Shown here one piece after another: positions 17,747 through 24,354 of a stretch of 64,000 nt of DNA (position 1 is the first letter of the stretch; each line of letters opens with the position of its first letter). This DNA comes from Pseudomonadota bacterium. Lineage in GTDB: Bacteria; Chloroflexota; UBA6077; JAJPHF01. The translations under genes and the position numbers were made by a program. The notes beneath the pieces are model-generated. The model did not search any database. It had not been told where the DNA came from and was given only the letters and a program-made list of their open reading frames with translations. The stretch is from the NCBI GenBank assembly GCA_021325365.1, contig JAJPHF010000016.1, positions 186,001 to 250,000 on the forward strand, given 5' to 3'.

Positions 17747-17940
17747 CGCGAACATCCGATTCTGAACGCTCCCCCGCCGAGCGCGTGGACGACCTGCCCT
17801 GCATTCGGGAAGCCATCCGCCAGGCCATCCGAGAAGCCTTGCTGGGCCACAAGCGCGCGGGCAATCCCGTCGCCGTCTGGCGCGACGACCAGGTAGTCTG
17901 GATCCCGCCTGAGGACATTCCAGCCGATATTGAGCAGTGA
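17743..17940 (+). CDS. Small partner protein of the zeta-like toxin (candidate antitoxin)
   Basis: A 65-residue acidic protein whose ATG overlaps the toxin stop by four bases (ATGA). The centre CIREAIRQAIREALLGHKRAGNPVAVW, quoted here only in part as IREAIRQAIREALLGHKRAG, predicts a helix followed by a strand ending VVWIPPEDIPADI. Similar small proteins commonly follow zeta-like kinases of this type, so an antitoxin role is inferred from position. The last codons and the stop lie inside the first arm of a heptad repeat (17937-17964). Confidence 0.55.
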   Translation: MTRTSDSERSPAERVDDLPCIREAIRQAIREALLGHKRAGNPVAVWRDDQVVWIPPEDIPADIEQ

Positions 17941-18009
17941 GAAGTGAGAAGCGAGAAGTGAGAGGGACTCACCCTTCTCACTCCTCACTCCTCTCCCCTC
18001 ACTCCTCCC
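17937..18009. repeat. Heptad repeat hairpin H1 (spacer before the four-helix gene)
   Basis: Four 7-bp units of the type GTGAGAA occupy 17937-17964 and five complementary-type units (TTCTCAC, TCCTCAC, TCCTCTC, CCCTCAC, TCCTCCC) occupy 17975-18009. The two arms can pair imperfectly. The repeat contains the stop of the upstream gene and ends ten bases before the next ATG. Its right arm is almost identical to that of H2. Confidence 0.8.
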
Positions 18010-18018
18010 GGAGCAAGC

Positions 18019-18387
18019 ATGCACTACCGCGAGACGATCCTCTGGCAGCGAGCGATGGCCGCTGCCCGGGAGGTGTATCGCCTGGCGCCGCTGCTGCCCC
18101 GCGAAGAGACCTACGGGATGCGCTCCCAGCTCACCCGCGCGGCGATCTCGATTCCCGCGAATGTCGCCGAGGGCTGGACGCGTGAGTCAGACTGGGAGAA
18201 GGCGCAGTTCTTGGCGATCGCGCAGGGGTCCTTGGCGGAGGTCGAAACCCTCCTGACGCTGTGCGAACAGCTTGCCTGGTTCCCGCCCCTGGAGACGCGC
18301 GAGCTACGGTCCCTGCTCGACCAGACCAGCCGAATCCTGACCACGATGCGCCGCAATCGCAGGCGAACGCCAAGGGGGGAGGAGTGA
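18019..18387 (+). CDS. Four-helix bundle protein (S23/IVP-like)
   Basis: The 122-residue protein matches the four-helix-bundle family once named for 23S rRNA intervening-sequence proteins: LWQRAMAAAREVYRLAPLLP, ETYGMRSQLTRAAISIPANVAEG, then FLAIAQGSLAEVETLL. The family forms pentameric helical barrels; Avd of diversity-generating retroelements is a relative, but no reverse transcriptase is near. The gene sits between two nearly identical heptad repeats in the defence operon. Its role there is unknown; it may be a nucleic-acid-binding accessory or a passenger carried with its flanking repeats. Confidence 0.85.
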   Translation: MHYRETILWQRAMAAAREVYRLAPLLPREETYGMRSQLTRAAISIPANVAEGWTRESDWEKAQFLAIAQGSLAEVETLLTLCEQLAWFPPLETRELRSLLDQTSRILTTMRRNRRRTPRGEE

Positions 18388-18456
18388 GCAGCGAGAAGCG
18401 AGAAGCGACAGGGACGGTCCCCTCTCACTCCTCACTCCTCTCCCCTCACTCCTCGA
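18384..18456. repeat. Heptad repeat hairpin H2 (spacer before the DUF499 gene)
   Basis: Left arm units GTGAGCA, GCGAGAA, GCGAGAA, GCGACAG lie at 18384-18411; right arm units CTCTCAC, TCCTCAC, TCCTCTC, CCCTCAC, TCCTCGA lie at 18422-18456. The stop of the four-helix gene is inside the left arm. The right arm repeats that of H1 over roughly 27 bases, so the two flank the four-helix gene as direct copies. Confidence 0.8.
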
Positions 18457-18468
18457 CGGAGTAACGCG

Positions 18469-21400
18469 ATGGCGATGACGAACCACGAGCGCGTCGGCAA
18501 GGCCCTCGACCTGCTGCGCGAAGGGCTGCGCCCCTACGTCGAGCGCGAGCTGCACGCGCACTACGGCAAGTACTGGATCACCGAGGCCACGGTGGGCTGG
18601 CGCAACGACCTGAGCTGGCCCGAGGGCCAGGACGAGCCGCACCTCGATGTCGCGGCCCTCCTCCGCCTGCTGCTCGACCAGTGGAACACCGTCTTTCGCA
18701 AGACGCTGGGCCAGGCCGAGCGCAGCCTCGTCTTCGAGGTGCGCGACTGCCGCAACCGCTGGGCGCACCAGAACGCCTTCAGTAGCGACGACGCCGACCG
18801 CGCGCTCGATTCGATCGCCCGCCTGCTCACCGCCGTCTCCGCCCCCCAGGCCGACGAGGTGGCGAAGATGAAGATGGAGCTGCGCCGCCTCGTCTTCGAG
18901 GAGCAGGCGCGCGCCGAGCGGCGGCGCACGGCCGGCACCGCCGTCGAGAGCCCCGTCACGGGGGCGCTCCGGCCCTGGCGCGAGGTCGTGAGCCCCCACC
19001 GCGACGTGGCCAGCGGCCAGTACCAGCAGGCCGAGTTCGCCGCCGACCTCTGGCAGGTCCACCTGGGCGAGGGCGCCGACGAGTACCGCGACCCGGTCGA
19101 GTTCTACCGCCGCACCTTCCTCACCGACGGCCTGCGCCAGCTGCTCGTCGACGCCGTGCGCCGCCTCGCGGGCACGGGCGGCGATCCCGTCGTGCAGCTC
19201 CAGACGAACTTCGGCGGCGGCAAGACCCACTCCATGCTCGCCCTCTACCATCTCTTCTCGGGCACGCCGCCGCGCGCGCTGCTGGGCGTCGCCGACGTGC
19301 TGCGCGACGCGGGCGTCGACCAGCTCCCGCCCGTGCGGCGCGTCGTGCTCGTCGGCAACCGCATCTCTCCCGGCAACCCCGTCGTCAAGCCCGACGGCAC
19401 GGTCGTCCGCACGCTCTGGGGCGAGCTGGCCTGGCAGCTCGGCGGCCCAGCGGCCTTTGCCCGCGTGCAGGCCGACGACGAGCGCGCTACCAGCCCCGGC
19501 GACGTGCTGCGCGAGCTGATGAACGCCTACGGCCCCTGCCTGCTCCTGATCGACGAGTGGGTGGCCTACGCGCGCCAGCTCCACGATGCCCCCGACCTGC
19601 CCGGCGGCAGCTTCGAGACGCACTTCACCTTCGCCCAGGCGCTCACCGAGTCGGCCAGCGCGGCGCGGCAGTGCCTGCTCGTCGTCAGCCTGCCCGCCTC
19701 CGATAGCGCGGCCTCGCCCCACGCGGTGGCCGAGGACGTCGAGGTGGGCGGGGAGCGCGGGCGGGCGGCCCTGGAGCGGCTGCGCAACGTCGTCGGCCGC
19801 GTCGAGGCCTCCTGGCGCCCCGCCAGCGCCGAGGAGGGCTTCGAGATCGTTCGCCGCCGCCTGTTCGAGCCGCTGGTCGAGCGCGAGCAGTACACCGCCC
19901 GCGACGGCGTGGCGCGCGCCTTCTACGACCACTACCGCACCCAGGCCCAGGAGTTCCCATCCGACTGCCGCGACGCCAGCTACGAGAAGCGCTTGCGCGA
20001 CGCCTACCCGATCCACCCCGAGCTGTTCGACCGCCTCTACACCGACTGGTCCACGCTCGTGAAGTTCCAGCGCACCCGCGGCGTGCTGCGCCTCATGGCG
20101 GCCGTCATCCACAGCCTGTGGGAGCGCGGCGACCGCAACCCGCTCATCATGCCCGCGAGCGTCCCCATCGACGACCCGCGCGTCCAGACTGAGCTGACCC
20201 GCTACCTGCCCGACAACTGGGTGCCCGTCATCGAGAAGGATGTGGACGGCCCGAGCGCCCTGCCCCACCGCCTGGACGAGGAGGTGCCGAACCTCGGCCG
20301 CTTCCAGGCCGCCCGTCGCGTGGCGCGCACCATCTACCTCGGCTCCGCCCCCACGGCCACCGCCGCCAACCGCGGCGTCGAGGACCGCCAGATCAAGCTG
20401 GGCTGCGTGATGCCGGGCGAGTCGCCCGCCGTCTTCGGCGACGCCCTGCGCCGCCTCGGCACCGCGGCCACCTATCTCTACCAGGACGGCGCCCGCTACT
20501 GGTACTCCATCCAGCCCACGGTGACCAAGCTCGCCGAGGACCGCGCCGAGCAGCTGCAGCGCGAGCCGGACAAGGTGGCCGAGGAGATCGGCAAGCGCCT
20601 GCGCGCTAACCTGCGCGACAAGGGGGACTTCGCCGCCGTCCACCCGCTCCCCCACTCCGGCCACGACGTGCCCGACGACCTCGACGCCCGCCTCGTCGTG
20701 CTCGGCCCCGAGTATCCCTATAGCCGCGAGCCCGGCAACAAGGCCGAGACGGCCGCTAGGACCATCTGGGAGTCGCGCGGCAGCGCCCCCCGCCTCTACC
20801 GCAACACGCTCGTCTTCCTGGCCGTGGACCAGGCCCGCCTGCAGGACCTCGACGAAGCCGTCCGCCGCTACCTCGCCTGGGACTGGATCGTGAACGGTCG
20901 CGGCACCGACGACCTCACCGCCCAGCAGGTGCGCCAGGCGGAGACCCAGAAGAAGGCGGCCGACGACGCGATCGTCGCGCGGCTGCCCGAGGCGTACCAG
21001 TGGCTCCTCGTGCCCGTCCAGCCCTCGCCCCAGGGCGCGCTGGAGTGGAAGGCGTTCCGCCTGTTAGGCTCCGAGGCTCTCGCCGTGCGGGCCAGCAAGA
21101 AGCTGCGCCACGACGAGCTGCTCATCACCGCCATGGCGGGCACCCGCCTCAAGATGGAGTTGGACAAGATCCCCCTGTGGCGCGGCGACTATGTCGAGAT
21201 CAAGCAGCTCGCCGACGACTTCGCCCGCTACGTCTACCTGCCGCGCCTGCGCGATCCCGCCGTGCTCGTCGGCGCCATCCGCGACGGCCTGGGGCTGCTG
21301 CTCTGGCGCCAGGACTCCTTCGCCTACGCCGACAGCTACGACGCGGCGACCGGCCGCTACGTGGGCCTGCGCGCCGGCCGCCTCGACGTGCTCGCCGGGA

Positions 21401-21837
21401 ACAACCTGACGGGCCTGCTCGTTCGGCCCGACGTCGCCGGGGAGCAGCTCGACCGGGAGAGCGCGCCGCCGCCCTCGCCTGGCGGCGATGGCCCCGAGCC
21501 GCGCCCGCCCGGCGGTCAGGGCCCCGAGCCGCGCCCGGCCGGCGACGACCACGGCGACGGCCGCGGGGCGCCGACGCCCAACCCGCGGCCCGCGCCCGCC
21601 GCCCCGAAGCGCTTCCACGGCGCGGTCGCCCTCAACCCTATCAGGGTGGGCTCCGACGCCGGCCGCGTGGCCGAGGAGGTGATCGCCCACCTCGCCGGCC
21701 TGGTCGGCGCCGACGTCACCGTCACCCTGGAGATCGAGGCCCACATCCCCGCCGGCGCGCCCGACAACGTCGTCCGCACGGTCACCGAGAACGCCCGCGC
21801 CCTCAAGTTCGGCACCCAGGGCTTCGAGCCCGAATAG
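18469..21837 (+). CDS. DUF499 ATPase with Swt1/HEPN-like N-terminal domain (defence)
   Basis: The 1,122-residue protein is a large AAA-type ATPase of the DUF499 family. Walker A (NFGGGKTHSM) is at about residues 247-256 and Walker B (CLLLIDEWVAY) at about 357-367. The N-terminal 130 residues form a helical domain with RNRWAH at 95-100, an R-x4-H element like that of Swt1-type HEPN domains, which suggests RNA cleavage or binding. A P/G-rich linker near residues 1005-1050 precedes a C-terminal domain. DUF499 with DUF1156 is a recurrent pair in anti-phage loci. GACGGAGTAA just before the ATG supplies the ribosome-binding site. It closes the defence operon. Confidence 0.86.
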   Translation: MAMTNHERVGKALDLLREGLRPYVERELHAHYGKYWITEATVGWRNDLSWPEGQDEPHLDVAALLRLLLDQWNTVFRKTLGQAERSLVFEVRDCRNRWAHQNAFSSDDADRALDSIARLLTAVSAPQADEVAKMKMELRRLVFEEQARAERRRTAGTAVESPVTGALRPWREVVSPHRDVASGQYQQAEFAADLWQVHLGEGADEYRDPVEFYRRTFLTDGLRQLLVDAVRRLAGTGGDPVVQLQTNFGGGKTHSMLALYHLFSGTPPRALLGVADVLRDAGVDQLPPVRRVVLVGNRISPGNPVVKPDGTVVRTLWGELAWQLGGPAAFARVQADDERATSPGDVLRELMNAYGPCLLLIDEWVAYARQLHDAPDLPGGSFETHFTFAQALTESASAARQCLLVVSLPASDSAASPHAVAEDVEVGGERGRAALERLRNVVGRVEASWRPASAEEGFEIVRRRLFEPLVEREQYTARDGVARAFYDHYRTQAQEFPSDCRDASYEKRLRDAYPIHPELFDRLYTDWSTLVKFQRTRGVLRLMAAVIHSLWERGDRNPLIMPASVPIDDPRVQTELTRYLPDNWVPVIEKDVDGPSALPHRLDEEVPNLGRFQAARRVARTIYLGSAPTATAANRGVEDRQIKLGCVMPGESPAVFGDALRRLGTAATYLYQDGARYWYSIQPTVTKLAEDRAEQLQREPDKVAEEIGKRLRANLRDKGDFAAVHPLPHSGHDVPDDLDARLVVLGPEYPYSREPGNKAETAARTIWESRGSAPRLYRNTLVFLAVDQARLQDLDEAVRRYLAWDWIVNGRGTDDLTAQQVRQAETQKKAADDAIVARLPEAYQWLLVPVQPSPQGALEWKAFRLLGSEALAVRASKKLRHDELLITAMAGTRLKMELDKIPLWRGDYVEIKQLADDFARYVYLPRLRDPAVLVGAIRDGLGLLLWRQDSFAYADSYDAATGRYVGLRAGRLDVLAGNNLTGLLVRPDVAGEQLDRESAPPPSPGGDGPEPRPPGGQGPEPRPAGDDHGDGRGAPTPNPRPAPAAPKRFHGAVALNPIRVGSDAGRVAEEVIAHLAGLVGADVTVTLEIEAHIPAGAPDNVVRTVTENARALKFGTQGFEPE

Positions 21838-22031
21838 CGTCTAGCCGAGCGGCCTGCGAACCCTGCCACGTTGCGGTCGCGAGCGCGTACCCGCGCGCCC
21901 TTGGGCGCTCACGAGGCCGAGGTGCTCGGTCACTGCAGGGGGCACCGGCGGGAGGGAGCGGCTGTTCATCAGGCACAAGTCGTTGGCCAGCATAGCGCGA
22001 GCCCTTACACAGCTACCACTACGACTACCGA

Positions 22032-22547
22032 GTGATACCAAGTCCGCAGTGGGCCGACGTCGACCTTGAGGCGCGGCGCCTGCACGTCCGCCAGCAACTG
22101 CAGAAGCAAGACGGCAAGCTGGTGCTCCGGCCGCTCAAGACGCACGCGAAGGGGCGCCGCGTGATCGACCTCCCGGACGTGCTGGTCGCCCAGCTTCGCG
22201 CCCACCGCGCCCGCCAGCTAGAGCAGCGCCTGCTCGCCGGCGACCGCTGGCAGGCGTCAGACCTCGTCTTTACCACCAAGGTCGGCACGCCGTTCAGCGC
22301 CCGCAACGTCTACCCAGAGTACATCCGGCTGCTCGCGCGGATCGGCCTGCCTCACCGGCGCTTCCATGACCTGCGCCACACGGCCGCGTCGCGGCTGCTG
22401 GCGCAGGGCGTGCCGCTACACGAAGTCTCGAAGCTCCTCGGCCATAGCGGCGTGCAGATCACCGCCGACATCTACGGCCACCTGGCGCAGGAGCGCCGCC
22501 GCGAGATCGCGGACGGCATAGACGCCTGGCTCCAGCAGGCGCAGTGA
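22032..22547 (+). pseudogene. Tyrosine integrase remnant (catalytic C-terminal half only)
   Basis: From about 22048 the frame reads QWADVDLEARRLHV and continues through RPLKTHAKGRRVIDLP, HDLRHTAASRLLAQG, SKLLGHSGVQI and IYGHLAQE. This is the second half of a phage-type tyrosine recombinase with the H-x-x-R motif and the nucleophile Tyr. The N-terminal arm-binding and core-binding domains and the first catalytic Arg are missing. No proper start exists upstream, so the gene is 5'-truncated, possibly by the event that joined it to the DUF499 gene. It is a diverged relative of the complete integrase at 31088 and, like it, precedes the same terminator and tRNA-Phe sequence. Confidence 0.85.
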
Positions 22548-22600
22548 CACCCGCCGGCGCTCCGCTGACACCCGCTCATACCGCATCCGGGGGTGGCATT

Positions 22601-22680
22601 CCCTTACTCCCTCTCCCTCTGGGAGAGGGTCGGGGTGAGGGCCCGCCTCGTCGGCGAACCCCAGGGCCGGATCGGATATA
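22601..22680. repeat. R1 hairpin repeat, copy a
   Basis: The core pairs CCCTCTCCC with GGGAGAGGG and is followed by GGGGTGAGGGC. The flanking CGGCGAACCCC-AGGGCCGG-GATAT segment also recurs after the 36-kb copy, so the repeated unit is about 80 bases long. It lies between the integrase remnant and the tRNA-Phe-derived repeat. Confidence 0.75.
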
Positions 22681-22716
22681 AGAGGGAGTTGAAGGGGGAG
22701 TTGGGCCAAACATGCA

Positions 22717-22747
22717 GAGACCCGCCACAACGGCGGGTCTCTCTTTT
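22717..22747 (+). terminator. Rho-independent terminator, left copy
   Basis: A 10-bp perfect stem (22717-22726 with 22732-22741) closes a five-base ACAAC loop and is followed by a T-rich run. It stops + strand transcription coming from the integrase remnant side and is the left duplicate of the terminator behind the intact integrase. Confidence 0.8.
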
Positions 22748-22818
22748 TGGCTATTTTGCTAGGGTTCTGAGGGTGCCGAGGGGCAGAATCGAACTGCCGA
22801 CACTGCGATTTTCAGTCG
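22717..22818. repeat. attL: left 102-bp direct repeat with partial tRNA-Phe
   Basis: This copy is identical over 102 bases to 32264-32365. It begins with a terminator stem and ends in the anticodon stem of tRNA-Phe; 22774-22818 is the 3' 45 bases of the tRNA on the minus strand without its 5' half. Sequence diverges immediately after 22818. It is the left attachment site and not a functional tRNA. Confidence 0.92.
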
Positions 22819-22923
22819 TGGTTGGTTCGTCCACCACAGTCTACCAACCTCCACGAACCCCAATAAAATCAAGGCCTCCCGTCCACCGAGGTCCAGGCTA
22901 TGCAGCCGCCGTCTGCCCCCGGT

Positions 22924-22953
22924 AGCTGTCAGCGTGGCTGTCAATGGCTGTCA
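22924..22953 (+). promoter_or_regulatory. Left arm-type repeats for the integrase
   Basis: Three direct copies of a GCTGTCA-type unit occur at 22924-22931, 22935-22943 and 22945-22953, about one helical turn apart. The same TGGCTGTCA word occurs twice at the other end (32228-32248). Position and repetition suggest binding sites for the integrase N-terminal domain or the excisionase. The 331-base stretch 22819-23149 otherwise contains no convincing gene; its right end holds AT-rich sequence (about 23085-23115) that may be the excisionase promoter. Confidence 0.6.
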
Positions 22954-23149
22954 CCCTGCATCGCCAACGACTGCCGCTGCCCCGGTCCCTCGGGGGAGCG
23001 CGCCTGCTGCTCCAGGCCGCCGCCGCGCCCCGAGCGCCGGCCGCTCTCGCTACGCCGCACGATTTTCTCTCCCACCGCACGGTACAATTTTGTTGCCGGG
23101 TAAATATACAATTACGACCCCGGACAGTTGTGGACGAGAGGGAGTCACC

Positions 23150-23344
23150 GTGGCGGATCACCGCATCTTGTTACGAGTTGAGGACGCAGCAAAAGCCCTG
23201 GATATCTCGCGCGCGCACCTCTACACGCTACTCACGGAAGGGGCCATTCCCTCGATCCGGATCGGTCGCAGTCGGCGTATTCCGCGTACTGAATTGGAGA
23301 AATGGGTAGCGCAGCAACTAGAGGGCGGGGACCGCGGGAACTAG
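23150..23344 (+). CDS. Excisionase-like helix-turn-helix protein
   Basis: From the GTG at 23150 the 64-residue product reads LLRVEDAAKALDISRAHLYTL and then EGAIPSIRIGRSRRIPRTELEKWV. This is the winged helix-turn-helix of the excisionase/MerR-like HTH_17 family. A GAGAGGGAG lies upstream. In integrative elements such proteins bend attachment DNA and direct excision, or regulate integrase. It is the first gene after the left attachment site. Confidence 0.82.
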   Translation: MADHRILLRVEDAAKALDISRAHLYTLLTEGAIPSIRIGRSRRIPRTELEKWVAQQLEGGDRGN

Positions 23345-23673
23345 GGACAAAGACGGTGGTGGAGAGGTGAAAGGAGGTTGCCGACCGGGCTGAGGGGCAC
23401 GGGTTGAGGGGAATCGCAATTAACACCGTTTGGGCGGCATAACCGCCGATAAAAAAATTCATGCACTGCGCCTGTAACAGTAGTATCCTACAGTCGGTAG
23501 CTGAAGAATCTACCACGCGCTCGAAGGCATCTCAAGGTGCCGGCTCGCTTCTATCTCGGAGCGAGCGGGCGGAACCCACGCATTCGTGGGGACAGTGAGC
23601 GCGTCATCGCCGGTCAGCCGCATCCACCGGTCAAATTACTAGCGTGCAGTTCACGCTGTGAGGAGAACGGTGG
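23345..23673. other. Non-coding stretch inside the element
   Basis: No supported gene occurs in these 329 bases. The segment includes an AT-rich patch with a GGCGG-CATAA-CCGCC dyad at about 23431-23445 followed by an A-run, and a CTGTA...TACAG dyad near 23471-23492. A replication origin or regulatory region is possible but there is no specific evidence. The AGGAG before 23674 serves the next gene. Confidence 0.5.
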
Positions 23674-23901
23674 ATGCGAACCGACAATATACCCCTCAAC
23701 CTCGACCGCTTCGTTACGGTGTCCGAAGCGGCCCGCGCCCTCGATCTTAGTGCCCAAATGGTGCGCCTCCTGGCGCTGGAAGGGCGCCTGGTCGCTACCC
23801 GGACCCCTTATGGCCGGCTCATTAGCCGCGAGTCGCTCGCTGCGGAAGTGGCGCGGCGCGCCGAGCGGGCGGGCGCCGGTGGGGGGCGGCATGACGCCTG
23901 A
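23674..23901 (+). CDS. Second small helix-turn-helix protein
   Basis: The 75-residue protein contains FVTVSEAARALDLSAQMVRL and then LEGRLVATRTPYGRLISRES, the pattern of a MerR/excisionase-type HTH with its wing. An AGGAG precedes the ATG. Its 3' end overlaps the next gene by 11 bases. It probably regulates the element or assists recombination; which one cannot be told. Confidence 0.7.
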   Translation: MRTDNIPLNLDRFVTVSEAARALDLSAQMVRLLALEGRLVATRTPYGRLISRESLAAEVARRAERAGAGGGRHDA

Positions 23902-24229
23902 GCCGCACCCGGAGCGCCAGCCGGTAGACATTCCCGAGGTTGCGCGCTGCCCACGCTGCTATCACCCCATCTACGCCCGCTGGGGGTACAAGAGCGGGCC
24001 GGGTTCCGTTCCGCATTGCGTGCGGTGTGGGTGGGCAGACGCGCGCCCGGAAGAGCTTGATGAGGAGGTGGGACCGCTTATCGATTTGGGGCTGTACCTG
24101 CGCGTCGATCCGCCGCCGCCCATGTGTGTGGACTGCTCGCTGTTTGATTGCGATGCCACCCCGGAAGAGCGGCGCGAGCGCAAGCGGACGCCCTGCCCGG
24201 TATGTGGGTGGGGTAACAATGACTGGTAA
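23891..24229 (+). CDS. Hypothetical zinc-ribbon protein
   Basis: I do not recognise a family. The 112-residue protein has four cysteine pairs arranged CPRC...HCVRC, CVDC...FDC and CPVC, which fits two zinc-ribbon or rubredoxin-like knuckles, with an acidic middle. It overlaps the upstream HTH gene (ATG 23891 within the end of that gene), so the two are translationally coupled. A DNA- or protein-binding accessory role in the element is plausible. Confidence 0.6.
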   Translation: MTPEPHPERQPVDIPEVARCPRCYHPIYARWGYKSGPGSVPHCVRCGWADARPEELDEEVGPLIDLGLYLRVDPPPPMCVDCSLFDCDATPEERRERKRTPCPVCGWGNNDW

Positions 24230-24245
24230 CGTCGCTGAATGATGA

Positions 24246-24283
24246 GACCCCACTGGCCCGGATAATGGGCGGCCAGTGGGGTC
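24246..24283. terminator. 13-bp inverted repeat, probable terminator-like hairpin
   Basis: GACCCCACTGGCC at 24246-24258 is repeated in perfect inverted form at 24271-24283 with a 12-base loop. It lies 16 bases after the zinc-ribbon gene. No T-run follows, so it may stabilise the 3' end or bind a protein rather than terminate by itself. Confidence 0.55.
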
Positions 24284-24354
24284 ACGAGGATTTACTTAAA
24301 TGAGGTTAACTAACCGGTTGTCTGAATACAAGCTCGGCGGCGTGGGGAGGCGTC

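Noticed and set aside
17937..18456. Heptad repeats around the four-helix gene considered as the template/variable repeat of a diversity-generating retroelement
   Set aside because: No reverse transcriptase, no adenine-specific variation and the repeats are non-coding low-complexity arms.
18304..20664. Long open frame on the minus strand opposite the DUF499 gene
   Set aside because: Its composition (A, L, G, V, R, H-rich with no motif) is typical of an antisense shadow in high-GC DNA; the + strand frame has clear Walker motifs.
8000..21837. Classification of the island as DISARM or BREX
   Set aside because: No DrmA/DrmB-like or PglZ/BrxC-like gene is visible; only the SNF2-DUF3883 protein is shared in style with DISARM loci.
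21841..22041. 66-codon minus-strand frame between the DUF499 gene and the integrase remnant
   Set aside because: No ribosome-binding site or recognisable motif; the 194-base spacer is treated as non-coding.
22774..22818. tRNA-Phe sequence at the left repeat considered as a second tRNA gene
   Set aside because: Only the 3' 45 bases are present; the 5' acceptor strand and D-arm are missing.
23431..23460. GGCGG-CATAA-CCGCC dyad followed by an A-run as a terminator
   Set aside because: The run is A on the + strand, and on the minus strand the T-run precedes the stem, so it does not fit a Rho-independent terminator in either direction.
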